64,000 nucleotides of DNA from Microbacterium sp. MYb54 (GCF_002979515.1 NZ_PCPA01000009.1:62001-126000), one strand, 5' to 3'. Shown: positions 51,174-60,680, counted from the stretch's first letter. The notes: a model not told the origin generated them from the sequence alone. A program made the numbers and translations.

Positions 51174-52574
51174 ATGACCACCCGGGCGGTCGCGGCCGTC
51201 GATCTCGGCGCGACCAGCGGCCGCGTGATGATCGGGCGGGTCGGCGACGGCACGCTCGACCTCGAGCTCGTGTCGCGCTTTCCCAACGGTCCCGTCGAAC
51301 GCGAGGACGGACTGCACTGGGACTTCGCGGCTCTGTACGAGCACGTCGCCTCCGGACTCGCCGAGGCCGTGCGCCGCGAACCGGGCATCGAGAGCATCGG
51401 CATCGACTCCTGGGCGGTCGACTACGGGCTTCTGCAAGACGGGGAGCTCCTCGCCGAGCCCTTCCACTACCGCGACGATCGCACGGCGCGGGGCGTCGAC
51501 GAGGTGCATGTCATCGCCCCGTTCGCCGAGCTGTATCAGCGCAACGGCCTGCAGTTCCTTCCCTTCAACACGCTGTACCAGTACCGCGTCGACGAGCGTC
51601 TCGCCGACGCCGACACCGCCCTCCTGATCCCCGACCTCATCGCGTTCCTGCTCACCGGATCCGCCGTGGCAGAGCGCACGAACGCCTCGACCACCGGTCT
51701 GCTCGGTGTCACGGACGGCGACTGGGACACCGAGCTGGCAGACCGGCTCAGCATCCCCTCGGGCATCCTGCCGCCGCTGGTCGATCCGGGCACGACGATC
51801 GGCATCCTGCGCCCGGAACTGGTCGCACTGGTCGGCAAGGCCCTGCCGGTCATCGCCGTCGGCTCGCACGACACGGCCTCCGCCGTCGCCGCAGCCCCCC
51901 TCTCGACCCCGCACTCCGCGTACATCTCGTGCGGCACCTGGGGCCTGGTCGGGGTGGAGCTGACCGAGCCGGTGCTGACGGATGCTGCGCGGGAGGCGAA
52001 CTTCACCCACGAACTCGGAGTCGACGGCCGCTACCGGTTCCTGCACAACGTCACAGGACTCTGGCTGCTCAGCGAGACCGTGCGGGCGTGGGAGTCCGAA
52101 GACGGGGAGAGCATCGATCTGCCTCAGCTGCTGTCAGCAGCATCCGAGGTCACGGGCGATGTACCGGTCTTCGACGCCGACGATCCCACTCTCAGCGCAC
52201 CGGGGAACATGCCGGCACGGATCTCAGAGCTCATCGGCGATGCGGCACCGACCACGAGGCCCGCGTTCGCGCGGACCATCGTCGAGTCGATCGCCGCGGC
52301 CTTCGCACGTGCGGTCCGGACCGCGGCCGACCTGTCGGGGCGCAAGCTCGACAACATCCATCTCGTCGGAGGTGGGTCGCTCAACCGCCTGCTCTGCCAG
52401 GCCACGGCCGACCGCACGGGACTGCCGGTGCTCGCCGGCCCCGTCGAGGCGACAGCCCTGGGCAACGTCCTCGTCCAGGCGCGCGCGCTCGGCGCCGCTC
52501 CGTCGTCTCTGGAGGGCCTCCGCGCTCTCGTGGCTGAGACTTACACGCCAACGCGTTTCGATCCCCGCGGCTGA
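51174..52574 (+). CDS. rhaB: Rhamnulokinase
   Basis: A protein of 466 residues from ATG 51174, with GGTGGAG upstream; the frame opens earlier within the repeat cluster. RhaB-type FGGY kinase: AAVDLGATSGRVMIG, GIDSWAVDYGLL, FHYRDDRT, FLPFNTLYQYRVDE, GSHDTASAVAAAP, YISCGTWGLVGVE and HLVGGGSLNRLLCQATAD. It makes L-rhamnulose 1-phosphate for the aldolase encoded just upstream. A long terminator palindrome follows. Confidence 0.92.
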   Translation: MTTRAVAAVDLGATSGRVMIGRVGDGTLDLELVSRFPNGPVEREDGLHWDFAALYEHVASGLAEAVRREPGIESIGIDSWAVDYGLLQDGELLAEPFHYRDDRTARGVDEVHVIAPFAELYQRNGLQFLPFNTLYQYRVDERLADADTALLIPDLIAFLLTGSAVAERTNASTTGLLGVTDGDWDTELADRLSIPSGILPPLVDPGTTIGILRPELVALVGKALPVIAVGSHDTASAVAAAPLSTPHSAYISCGTWGLVGVELTEPVLTDAAREANFTHELGVDGRYRFLHNVTGLWLLSETVRAWESEDGESIDLPQLLSAASEVTGDVPVFDADDPTLSAPGNMPARISELIGDAAPTTRPAFARTIVESIAAAFARAVRTAADLSGRKLDNIHLVGGGSLNRLLCQATADRTGLPVLAGPVEATALGNVLVQARALGAAPSSLEGLRALVAETYTPTRFDPRG

Positions 52575-52583
52575 CCGCGCCTA

Positions 52584-52631
52584 CTGACGAAGCCCCCTCT
52601 CCGCCATGCAGCGGTGAGGGGGCTTCGTCAG
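52584..52631. terminator. Long bidirectional terminator palindrome
   Basis: A 21-bp stem beginning CTGACGAAGCCCCC with a 6-nt CATGCA loop lies between convergent rhaB and the GH3 gene. Both strands carry the same arms, so it can stop transcription from either side. Confidence 0.85.
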
Positions 52632-52669
52632 TCAGTCGCGACCTGGGGTTCGCGATCAGTCGGTCACGA

Positions 52670-54955
52670 TCAGTCTGCTGAGGGACCGCCCGCGTTCGCT
52701 GCGGCGATCAACTGCTCGATCTGCTCGAAGTTCACCGGGAGTCCTGGGAATCCGGCGAGCCGACCGATCGGGAACGACGCCATCATCTTCTGCATCGCCT
52801 CGTCGTTCGGCATCATCGTGGCCGCGGCCGCATCACCACCGAGCCCGCCCATCAGGCCGCCGAGCGCCTGCTGCACGATGGGGCCGGCGATCGGGTGCGC
52901 GATCAGGTCACCGATCGAGGAGTTCATCGTCAGCTCCTGGTGCACCTCGTCTCCGGAGACCTCTACCGAGACGGTAGAGCGGATGTCGCGGCTGGAAGCG
53001 GCGACATCGACGGTGTACGCCCCACCCTCGACGACCCAGCGGTCGACGCGGATGTCCCAGTAGGCGAGGTCCTCACGCCGTACGACGAGCTCGACCGTGC
53101 GGGTCTCTCCTGCGGCGAGCGCGACCGAAGCGAACGCCTTGAGCTCGCGGGGTGCGCGCTGCACGATCGAGGCCGCCGGGGCGACGTAGACCTGCACGAC
53201 CTCACGGCCGTCGCGGTCCCCGGCGTTGGTGACGTCGACGCGCACGACGATGTCGCCGTCTGCTCCGCCCTCTGCCGTCGCGGTGCCGTACTCGAACGTC
53301 GTGTACGAGAGTCCGTGACCGAACGGGAAGGTCACCTCGAGACCCTTCGCGTCGTACCAGCGGTAGCCGACCAGCAGACCCTCGCCGTAGCGCACGTGGC
53401 CGAACTCGCCGGGGAAGTTGCCGAAGGAGGGGTTGTCCTCGAGCCGCACCGGCACGGTCTCTGTGAGCTTGCCCGAGGGGTTCACTGCGCCGTAGAGCAC
53501 GTCGGCGACAGCACTGCCTCCGGCCTGGCCCAGCAGCCAGCTCTCGACGATCGCCGGCACCCGGTCTGCGAAGGGCAGGGCGACCACGCCGCCGTTGGAC
53601 AGGACGACCACCACGCGAGGGTTCACCTCGAGCACGGCATCGAGCACGGCCAGCTGCTCTGCCGGCAGGTCGATGTGGTCGCGGTCGAAGCCCTCGGACT
53701 CCTCCGCGGCAGGGAGGCCGAGGAACAGCACGACCACGTCCGCTTCGCCGGCAACGCTGACGGCCTCGGACCGGAGGTCCGAGGCGGTGCGCCCGGATGT
53801 CGCGATGGTGCCACCTTCGACCGCGAAGCCCGCAGCGTAGGAGACGTTGTCGCCACCGACGGCGCGCAGCTCGTCGAGGGCCTTGTCGACGCGCGTGGGG
53901 TTGATCAACGACGAGCCTGCGCCCTGGAACCGCGGTTCGGTCGCGAACGCACCGATCACGGCGACCTTCTGGTCGGCGGCGAGCGGCAGCAGCGCACCCT
54001 CGTTCTTCAGCAGCACGATCGAGCGGCCGGCCGCCTCACGGGCAAGTGCGTGGTGCGCCTCGACGTCGAGCGGGCCTGCCACAGCAGGACGCTCACCGGC
54101 CTTGCGCACGAGGTCGAGGGCGCGGGCTGCCGCGGTGTCGAGCACACTCTCCGCGAGCTCCCCCGCCCGCACGGCTGCGACGAGCTGGGCATCCGTCCGC
54201 CCACCCGATGCGGGCATCTCCAGGTCGAGTCCGGCGGCGACTCCGACGACGCGGTCGTTCACGGCTCCCCAGTCCGAGACGACGAGGCCGTCGAAGCCCC
54301 AGTCGTCGCGCAGCACGCTGGTGAGCAGCCACGGGTCCTCCGAGGTCCAGACCCCGTTGAGCTTGTTGTACGAACACATGACGGTCCACGGAGACGCGTC
54401 CTTCACGACACGCTCGAATCCGCGCAGGTAGATCTCGCGCAGAGGGCGCGGGTCGACATCGGAGCTCGCGCGCATGCGGTCGAACTCCTGGTTGTTCGCG
54501 GCGAAGTGCTTGAGCGAGGTGCCGACGCCCTTCGACTGGATGCCACGGACCGAGGCGGCCCCCAGGATGCCGGAAACGATCGGGTCTTCCGAGAAGTATT
54601 CGAAGTTGCGTCCGCACAGCGGCGAGCGCTTGATGTTGATGCCGGGGCCGAGCACGACGGCGACGTTCTCGATGGCCGCTTCCACGCCGATCGCGGCGCC
54701 CACCCGCTCGATGATCTCCGGGTCGAAGGATGAGCCGATGCCGACAGCGGGCGGGAAGCAGGTGGCGGGGACGCTGCTCGCGAGACCGAGGTGATCGGTG
54801 GATCCGGATTGCTTGCGCAGGCCGTGCGGCCCGTCGGTCATCATCACCGACGGGATGCCCACGCGGTCGATGGCCTTCGTGGTCCAGAAGTCCGCACCGC
54901 TGGTGAGCGACGCCTTCTCCTCGAGGGTGAGGTCGGAAGCCGAGTTCTCGGTCAT
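52670..54955 (-). CDS. Beta-glucosidase, GH3
   Basis: A protein of 761 residues with AAAGGA upstream. GH3 plan: N-terminal barrel (MMTDGPHGLR, GPGINIKRSPLCGRNFEYFSEDP, KHFAANNQE), nucleophile D228 in VVSDWG, then the alpha/beta sandwich with EESEGFDRDHIDLP (probable acid/base Glu) and a C-terminal fibronectin type III domain with VQVYVAP. No signal peptide: cytosolic hydrolysis of imported glucosides. Its tail of about 60 residues beyond FnIII is unusual. The promoter (TTGAAA-17-TATGGT) holds a repeat shared with the divergent TetR gene. Confidence 0.93.
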   Translation of the reverse strand: MTENSASDLTLEEKASLTSGADFWTTKAIDRVGIPSVMMTDGPHGLRKQSGSTDHLGLASSVPATCFPPAVGIGSSFDPEIIERVGAAIGVEAAIENVAVVLGPGINIKRSPLCGRNFEYFSEDPIVSGILGAASVRGIQSKGVGTSLKHFAANNQEFDRMRASSDVDPRPLREIYLRGFERVVKDASPWTVMCSYNKLNGVWTSEDPWLLTSVLRDDWGFDGLVVSDWGAVNDRVVGVAAGLDLEMPASGGRTDAQLVAAVRAGELAESVLDTAAARALDLVRKAGERPAVAGPLDVEAHHALAREAAGRSIVLLKNEGALLPLAADQKVAVIGAFATEPRFQGAGSSLINPTRVDKALDELRAVGGDNVSYAAGFAVEGGTIATSGRTASDLRSEAVSVAGEADVVVLFLGLPAAEESEGFDRDHIDLPAEQLAVLDAVLEVNPRVVVVLSNGGVVALPFADRVPAIVESWLLGQAGGSAVADVLYGAVNPSGKLTETVPVRLEDNPSFGNFPGEFGHVRYGEGLLVGYRWYDAKGLEVTFPFGHGLSYTTFEYGTATAEGGADGDIVVRVDVTNAGDRDGREVVQVYVAPAASIVQRAPRELKAFASVALAAGETRTVELVVRREDLAYWDIRVDRWVVEGGAYTVDVAASSRDIRSTVSVEVSGDEVHQELTMNSSIGDLIAHPIAGPIVQQALGGLMGGLGGDAAAATMMPNDEAMQKMMASFPIGRLAGFPGLPVNFEQIEQLIAAANAGGPSAD

Positions 54956-54994
54956 TGTGTTCCTTTCGCGGGCGACGTCGATGTCCTTGCGAAA

Positions 54995-55023
54995 ACCATA
55001 TGCCCTTCAGTATTAGATTTCAA
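54995..55023 (-). promoter_or_regulatory. Predicted GH3 promoter
   Basis: On the minus strand, -35 TTGAAA (55023-55018), 17-nt spacer, -10 TATGGT (55000-54995). The repeat TTCAGTATTAG fills the spacer. Confidence 0.6.
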
Positions 55024-55040
55024 ACGACATTCAGGATTAG
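55006..55040. promoter_or_regulatory. Direct repeats TTCAGnATTAG, probable TetR operator
   Basis: TTCAGTATTAG (55006-55016) and TTCAGGATTAG (55030-55040) are 24 bp apart. The first lies between -35 and -10 of the GH3 promoter, the second overlaps the -10 box of the TetR gene, so a bound protein would silence both. Confidence 0.6.
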
Positions 55041-55049
55041 GGTCGAGGC

Positions 55050-55634
55050 ATGGCAACACGAGGTTCGTATGCGAAGGGCGTGGCGCGACGCGAGGAGATC
55101 CTCGAGAGCGCCCTCGACGTGATCGGGCGCAAGGGGTACCAGAACGCTTCGCTCAAGGAGATCGCCGAGGTCGTCGGCGTCACCCCTGCCGCCCTCCTGC
55201 ACTACTTCGGGTCCAAGGAGGAGCTCTTCACCGAGGTGCTCCGCAAACGCGATGAGCACGACGGCCTCGATCCCGCAGGTCTCAGCGACACCCAGGCCCG
55301 GACCGCGTTCATCGACGTGATCCGTCACAACACCGAGGTCCCGGGACTCGTCACCCTGTTCTCGCGTCTCTCGGTGGACGCCGCCGACCCGGAGCATCCG
55401 GCCCACGGCTACTTCCTCGATCGCAGCGCGCGCCTGCGCGCGTCCATCGTCGACAACTTCGGCGCCGAGGAGCGGCGCTCCGCCCTCGACCCCGACACCC
55501 TCGCCCGCGTGATCCAGGCGGCATCCGACGGGCTCCAGCTGCAGTGGATGATCGACCCGACCGTCGACATGCCCGGCATCATGTCTGCCCTCATCGACGC
55601 CCTGTATCCGCCGACACCGGCCGCCGCCGACTAG
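55050..55634 (+). CDS. TetR-family repressor
   Basis: A protein of 194 residues. TetR helix-turn-helix at about 12-55 (RREEILESALDVIGRKGYQNASLKEIAEVVGVTPAALLHYFGSKEELF) and a helical ligand domain. TAGGGT lies 6 nt before the ATG, a leaderless arrangement. It is divergent from the beta-glucosidase gene and probably represses it in answer to a glucoside or aglycone. Its stop overlaps the stop of the convergent permease gene by 4 bp (CTAG). Confidence 0.88.
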   Translation: MATRGSYAKGVARREEILESALDVIGRKGYQNASLKEIAEVVGVTPAALLHYFGSKEELFTEVLRKRDEHDGLDPAGLSDTQARTAFIDVIRHNTEVPGLVTLFSRLSVDAADPEHPAHGYFLDRSARLRASIVDNFGAEERRSALDPDTLARVIQAASDGLQLQWMIDPTVDMPGIMSALIDALYPPTPAAAD

Positions 55635-56578
55635 CCCTTCACCGCTCCCCCGAGTCCGGCCGAGCGCAGGAACACCGACTGGAAGATCAGGAACATCGCG
55701 ATCGGGATGAGCGTCGCGATCGCGAGAGCTGCCAGGAACACATCCAGCTCGGTCTGCGACTGCACGGCCGGGAGCCGCACCGACAGCGGCTGCACGGCGG
55801 GGTCGGGCAGCACCAGCATCGGCCACAGATAGTCCTTCCACGCTGCGATGATCGCGAAGACCGAGACCACGCCGAGGATCGGCTTCGACATCGGCAGCAC
55901 GATCGACCAGAACAGCCGGAAGGGTCCTGCGCCATCGGTCCGCGCCGCCTCGAACACCTCGCGCGGGAGCGAGTCGAAGAACCGCTTGACCAGCAGGATG
56001 TTGAAGGCGTTCGCTCCCATCGGGAGCCACACCGCGAGGTAGTTGTTGAGCAGGCTCACATCCCCCAGCAGTGGTGGGTGCACGATGGTCAGGTACAGCG
56101 GCACCAGCAGCACGATCCCGGGGATGAACAGCGTCGCCAGCACCAGCGCGTTCAGCAGCGGCGCGTACTTCGGACGCAGCACCGAGAGCGCATAGCCCGC
56201 GGTCGTGGCGATGAACACCTGCACGAACCAGGCGCCGAGCGCGATGATCACCGTGTTGAAGAAGTACTGGTCGATGTGGATGTCGTTCCATGCCGTCGAC
56301 AGGTTCTCCCAGTCGATGCCGTTCGGCCACAGCGCGAAGGGCTGCTGCAGGGTGTCCTGTGTCGGCGTCACAGCCGATTTGGCCAACCACAGGATCGGGC
56401 CGAGGCCCGCGGCGACCAATCCGACGGCGAGGAACACATGGGTGAAGGACATCCCGAACCGGATGCCGCGGCGCCGACGTTCGGAGTCCGAGATGACGGT
56501 GCGGTCCCCCACGCGGTCGGCTGCCTTCTCGGCCGCCTTCTCCGCGGCGCGGGTCGAGAGGCGGGTGGTGAGACTCAC
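55631..56578 (-). CDS. Alpha-glucoside ABC permease (MalG-like)
   Basis: A protein of 315 residues starting at GTG 56578, which overlaps the MalF-like stop by 4 bp; a TTG further upstream is less likely. Six membrane segments and the EAA loop EVFEAARTDGAGPFRLFWSIVLPMSKPIL are visible. It forms the pore with the MalF-like protein. No ATPase gene is in this operon, so a shared MsiK-type ATPase elsewhere in the genome is expected, as in many actinobacteria. Confidence 0.92.
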   Translation of the reverse strand: MSLTTRLSTRAAEKAAEKAADRVGDRTVISDSERRRRGIRFGMSFTHVFLAVGLVAAGLGPILWLAKSAVTPTQDTLQQPFALWPNGIDWENLSTAWNDIHIDQYFFNTVIIALGAWFVQVFIATTAGYALSVLRPKYAPLLNALVLATLFIPGIVLLVPLYLTIVHPPLLGDVSLLNNYLAVWLPMGANAFNILLVKRFFDSLPREVFEAARTDGAGPFRLFWSIVLPMSKPILGVVSVFAIIAAWKDYLWPMLVLPDPAVQPLSVRLPAVQSQTELDVFLAALAIATLIPIAMFLIFQSVFLRSAGLGGAVKG

Positions 56579-57540
56579 GTCGTGCTCCAACGGTCGGTCA
56601 GCTTGAAGTACAGCCAGGAGAGGAGGGCGAGGACGATCGCGAGCAGCACAGAGACGGCCGTCGCCTCGCCGTAATCGCCGCCCAGGCTGTTGCGGAAGGC
56701 CTTGTCATAGATGTACAGCAGCACGGTCTTGGTCGCCCCGGCGGGCCCCCCACCGGTGAACAGGAACGGTTCGAGGAACACCTGCGCGGTGGCGATCACC
56801 TGCAGGATCAGCATGATGAAGAGGATGCCGCGCAGCTGCGGCAACGTGACGTGCCAGACCTTCTTCCAGATCCCGGCGCCGTCGACCTCGGCGGCGTCGT
56901 ACAGCTCGGGCGGTACGCCCAGGAGCGCGGCGAGGTAGATGATGATCGAACCGCCGGCTCCTGCCCACGTGGCCTCGAGCACGAGCGATGGCATCGCCTG
57001 CACGGCGTCCTGGATCCAGGGCTGCGGGGGGATGCCCACGAAGCCGAGCACGGTGTTGAACACACCGGAAGGATCAGCGCTGTAGAAGAACTTCCACAGC
57101 AGCACAGCCACGACCGGCGGAATCACGACAGGGAGGTAGGCGAGAGCGGAGTAGATGCCCTTGCCGCGGCGCACCTCGCTCATCAGCACGGCCATCAGCA
57201 GCGGCAGCGGGAACCCGAAGAGCAGGGCGAGCACGGCGAACCACAGCGTGTTGATCACGGCACGTCCGAGCTCGGGGTCGCCGATCACAGCCAGGTAGTT
57301 GTCGAACCCGACCCACTCGGAGACGATCAGGTTGGTCTTCTGCAGGCTCATGATCACGGACTGCACGATCGGCGACCACGAGAAGAACACGAACACGAAC
57401 AGCATCGGGAGCACGAACAGGAGGTTCGCGACCCCGCCGCCGCGGTACCACGTGAGTGGCGAGCGGCGGCGGGTTCGGCGCACAGCGGGCGGCGGAGAGT
57501 CCTCCGCCGCCGCCCGCTGCTCGGAGAGCGTCATCGTCAT
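56575..57540 (-). CDS. Alpha-glucoside ABC permease (MalF-like)
   Basis: A protein of 321 residues with six membrane segments after a 35-residue basic N-terminus. The EAA loop PPELYDAAEVDGAGIWKKVWHVTLPQLRGI is standard for CUT1 permeases. It lies 6 bp downstream of the receptor gene and overlaps the MalG-like gene by 4 bp. Confidence 0.92.
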   Translation of the reverse strand: MTMTLSEQRAAAEDSPPPAVRRTRRRSPLTWYRGGGVANLLFVLPMLFVFVFFSWSPIVQSVIMSLQKTNLIVSEWVGFDNYLAVIGDPELGRAVINTLWFAVLALLFGFPLPLLMAVLMSEVRRGKGIYSALAYLPVVIPPVVAVLLWKFFYSADPSGVFNTVLGFVGIPPQPWIQDAVQAMPSLVLEATWAGAGGSIIIYLAALLGVPPELYDAAEVDGAGIWKKVWHVTLPQLRGILFIMLILQVIATAQVFLEPFLFTGGGPAGATKTVLLYIYDKAFRNSLGGDYGEATAVSVLLAIVLALLSWLYFKLTDRWSTT

Positions 57541-57546
57541 GAAGCG

Positions 57547-58917
57547 TTACTCGTCGAGCTTCGCCTGCGCATCGGTCTGCACCTGAGCGAGGAGAGCGTC
57601 GATGTCGGCGTTCTGGTCGGTGAGCACCTTCTGCACGACGGTGTCGAGGAGGGCGTAGACCTCCTGCGTCTTCACCTTCGGCTCGCCCACCGGCGTCTGG
57701 TCCCAGATGCGGTCGCTGAACGGCGCCATCTGCTCGACCGGCACGTTGATGTAGTCGGCGATCCACTCCTGCGACTCGTCGTACAGCTCGCGGCTGAGCA
57801 CCGGCAGCAGCGGCGTACCCACAGCCTGGCCTGACTCGTTCAGGGTCTTGGCGTCGAGCACCGCTGCATCTTTGTCCATCAGCTTCTGCATGTAGTACCA
57901 GTCGATCCAGGTCACCGCGGCGTCCTTGGTCGCGTCGTCGACAGTCGGGCTGATCACCGCGATGTCGCCGCCACCGAGAGTGCCGGGGTCGTTGCCCTCC
58001 ATCGGCACGACCGTCATGCCGTAGATCTCCGAGTCCATGCCGAAGTCGCGCACGAGCGCGGTGTAGATGTCGGAGCCCGAGGTGTACATCCCGATGTTGC
58101 CGGCCGCGAACTCCTGGTTGATCGTCCCCCAGTCGAGGTCGACCTTCGACCCGAAGGCGTTGTCCTCCCACTTCACGTCGTGCAGGAACTGCAGCGCCGC
58201 CTTGGTGGCGTCGTTGTCGATCGTCGACTCCGCCGATCCATCGCCGGCATCCGTCTGCGTGCGGCCGCCGCGGGCCACGGTCTGCGAGGTCAGCTGCCAC
58301 CCGCCGGTGTTGTTGATCGCCATCTGCGCGTATCCGGCCTTGCCCGTGGCGTCCGTGATCTTCTTCGCGGCTTCGCGGATCTCATCCCACGTCTCCGGCG
58401 GGTTGTCGGGGTCGAGCCCGGCCTGCTCGAACAGGTCGCGGTTGTAGTGCAGTGCGGCCGCATACGCCTGCCTCGGGAAGCCGTAGATCTTGCCGTCGGC
58501 GCCGGTGACACCGTCGAGGATGATCGGGTTGAACTTGTCGGTGTATCCGAGCTTCTCGATCGCGTCGGTCACATCCGTCAGCTGGCCGTTCTCGAGCAGC
58601 GTCTTGGAATCGGTGAACGGCACCGTGAACACGTCGGGCAGGCTTCCCCCGGCGAGCTGCACGGCGAAGGTCGGGCCTTCCCACTCGTACTCGACCCCGA
58701 TGATGTCGATGTCGGGGTGTTCCTTCTCGAACTGCTTCTCCTGGGCGGCGAACGCATCGTACGCGGCAGCGTCCGCTCCCGGCGGGAACGTCGCGACGCG
58801 CAGCTCGAGCTTGCCGTCGGCGTTGTCGCCATCGCCGCTCGACGTGCATCCGGCGAGGGCGCCGACCGTCGCGAGCACGGCGATGCCGGCGACCATGGCC
58901 TTCGTTGGTGACTTCAT
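57547..58917 (-). CDS. Alpha-glucoside ABC lipoprotein receptor
   Basis: A protein of 456 residues from ATG 58917, with GGAAGGA upstream. Lipobox LAGC with cysteine 24. SBP_bac_1 (CUT1) family: FEKEHPDIDIIGVEYEW, LPDVFTVPFTDSKTLLENGQLTDVT, DGKIYGFPRQAYAAALHYNRDLFEQAGLD, ETWDEIREAAKKI. A maltose, isomaltose or trehalose-like ligand is likely because a GH13 glucosidase gene is directly upstream. Confidence 0.9.
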   Translation of the reverse strand: MKSPTKAMVAGIAVLATVGALAGCTSSGDGDNADGKLELRVATFPPGADAAAYDAFAAQEKQFEKEHPDIDIIGVEYEWEGPTFAVQLAGGSLPDVFTVPFTDSKTLLENGQLTDVTDAIEKLGYTDKFNPIILDGVTGADGKIYGFPRQAYAAALHYNRDLFEQAGLDPDNPPETWDEIREAAKKITDATGKAGYAQMAINNTGGWQLTSQTVARGGRTQTDAGDGSAESTIDNDATKAALQFLHDVKWEDNAFGSKVDLDWGTINQEFAAGNIGMYTSGSDIYTALVRDFGMDSEIYGMTVVPMEGNDPGTLGGGDIAVISPTVDDATKDAAVTWIDWYYMQKLMDKDAAVLDAKTLNESGQAVGTPLLPVLSRELYDESQEWIADYINVPVEQMAPFSDRIWDQTPVGEPKVKTQEVYALLDTVVQKVLTDQNADIDALLAQVQTDAQAKLDE

Positions 58918-58957
58918 TGTCTGTCCTTCCATGTGGTGCTGATCGGGTGGTGCAGGG

Positions 58958-60649
58958 TTACTTCGGCGCTCGGGAAGAGCGCTCGGGAACGGCTCGGAGC
59001 GAGAGCCAGGCTGTGGAGTCCGGGGGCAGCAGTGCGTCCAGAGGAGCGCTGGCGAGAAGCACCTCGTGGTGTGCCGGCAACGGCACCGGCACGGCTCCGA
59101 GGTTGGTGATGCTGAGGGTGCCGTCGCCCCGACGGAAGGCGAGCACATCGGCGCCGAGCTCCAGCCACTCGAGGTCGCTGCCGGCGAGATCGTCGACACG
59201 GCGGCGCAGCGCGATCGCTGCGCGGTAGAGGTTCAGGGTCGAATCGGGGTCCGCATCCTGCGCTTCCACCGTGAGCCCGGCCCACCCCTCCGGCTGCGGA
59301 AGCCACGGGTCGCCTCCGAAGCCGTAAGGGGTGGATGCTCCGGCCCACGGCAGCGGCACCCGGCATCCGTCCCTCCCCGGATCGACCCCGCCGGAGCGGA
59401 AGTGCATGGGGTCCTCGATCGCATCGAGGGGCAGCTCCACCTCGGGAAGCCCGAGCTCGTCGCCCTGATAGATGTAGAGGCTTCCCGGCAGCGCAGCCAC
59501 GAGCAGTGCCGCGGCGCGGGCTCGCTGCGCTCCTCGCGCCGCATCGGTAGGGGTGCCGAACCGCTTTCGCTCGAACGCGAACGAGGAGTCGGCCTGTCCG
59601 TATCGCGTGACCGGTCTGGTGATGTCGTGATTCGAGAGCACCCACGTCGCGGGAGCGCCGACGGGCTCGTGTTCCGCGAGCGTGCGGGTGATGGATTCGC
59701 GCATCGCGCGCGCACTCCACGGCTGCGTCATGAACCCGAAGTTGAACGCGGTGTGCATCTCGCCAGGGCGCAGGTAGCGGGCGAAGCGCTCGGCGTCATC
59801 GAGCCACACCTCACCGACGAGCACCCGCTCGCCGTCGTACTCGTCGGCGACGGCCCGCCAGCCGCGGTAGATGTCGTGCAGCTCGTCGCGGTCGATATGG
59901 GGATGCCCGGCGGTCGGAGCAGAGCCGGGCGGGAGGTCGGGCAGCGTCCGATCCTTGACCGGAAGCGCCGCGGAGTCGATGCGCACGCCCGCGACCCCGC
60001 GGTCGAACCAGAAGCGGAGGACGTCTTCGTGCTCGCGACGAACGTCGGGGTGGTTCCAGTTCAGGTCCGGCTGCTCAGGGGTGAACAGATGCAGATACCA
60101 CTCGCCGTCGGTGCCGTCCGGGTTCTGCGTGCGCGACCACGTCTCGCCCTGGAAACTCGACACCCAGTTCGTCGGGATGCCGTCGCCGTGCTCACCACGG
60201 CCGGGGTGGAACCAGAAGCGCTCGCGTTCAGCACTGCCGGGGCCTGCTGCGAGCGCCTGCTGGAACCATTCGTGCTGATCCGAGATGTGGTTGGGGACGA
60301 TGTCGACGATGGTGCGGATGCCGAGTTCGAGGGCTTCGACGATCAGCTGCTCTGCCTCCGCGAGCGTGCCGAACCTCGGGTCGATCTGCCGGTAGTCCTG
60401 CACGTCGTAGCCGCCATCGGCGAGCGGGCTCTGATACCAGGGCGTGAACCAGAGCGCATCGACGCCGAGGCTCTTCAGGTACGGGAGCCGCGAACGCACA
60501 CCCGCGAGGTCGCCGGTGCCATCGCCGTCGCCATCCGCGAAGCTGCGCACGTACACCTGGTAGATGACGGCCGTGCGCCACCACCCCTCGCCCGCAGGCA
60601 TGGTCAGGGCACGGGCGGGTGCCGCGCTTCGCAGAACTTCAGTGTCCAC
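58958..60649 (-). CDS. GH13 alpha-glucosidase (oligo-1,6-glucosidase type)
   Basis: A protein of 563 residues from GTG 60649, preceded by GAGGAG. GH13 catalytic residues are present: nucleophile D225 in GVRIDS, acid/base E280 in LVGEVW, and D342 in LSNHD; conserved DIVPNH at 116-121. The early DGDGTGDLAGVRSRLPYLKSLGVDALW block is typical of subfamilies hydrolysing short alpha-glucosides. No signal peptide. The promoter lies between this gene and the LacI regulator. Confidence 0.93.
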   Translation of the reverse strand: MDTEVLRSAAPARALTMPAGEGWWRTAVIYQVYVRSFADGDGDGTGDLAGVRSRLPYLKSLGVDALWFTPWYQSPLADGGYDVQDYRQIDPRFGTLAEAEQLIVEALELGIRTIVDIVPNHISDQHEWFQQALAAGPGSAERERFWFHPGRGEHGDGIPTNWVSSFQGETWSRTQNPDGTDGEWYLHLFTPEQPDLNWNHPDVRREHEDVLRFWFDRGVAGVRIDSAALPVKDRTLPDLPPGSAPTAGHPHIDRDELHDIYRGWRAVADEYDGERVLVGEVWLDDAERFARYLRPGEMHTAFNFGFMTQPWSARAMRESITRTLAEHEPVGAPATWVLSNHDITRPVTRYGQADSSFAFERKRFGTPTDAARGAQRARAAALLVAALPGSLYIYQGDELGLPEVELPLDAIEDPMHFRSGGVDPGRDGCRVPLPWAGASTPYGFGGDPWLPQPEGWAGLTVEAQDADPDSTLNLYRAAIALRRRVDDLAGSDLEWLELGADVLAFRRGDGTLSITNLGAVPVPLPAHHEVLLASAPLDALLPPDSTAWLSLRAVPERSSRAPK

Positions 60650-60680
60650 GGAACTCCTCGTCGTCGATGGCGATGAGTCG

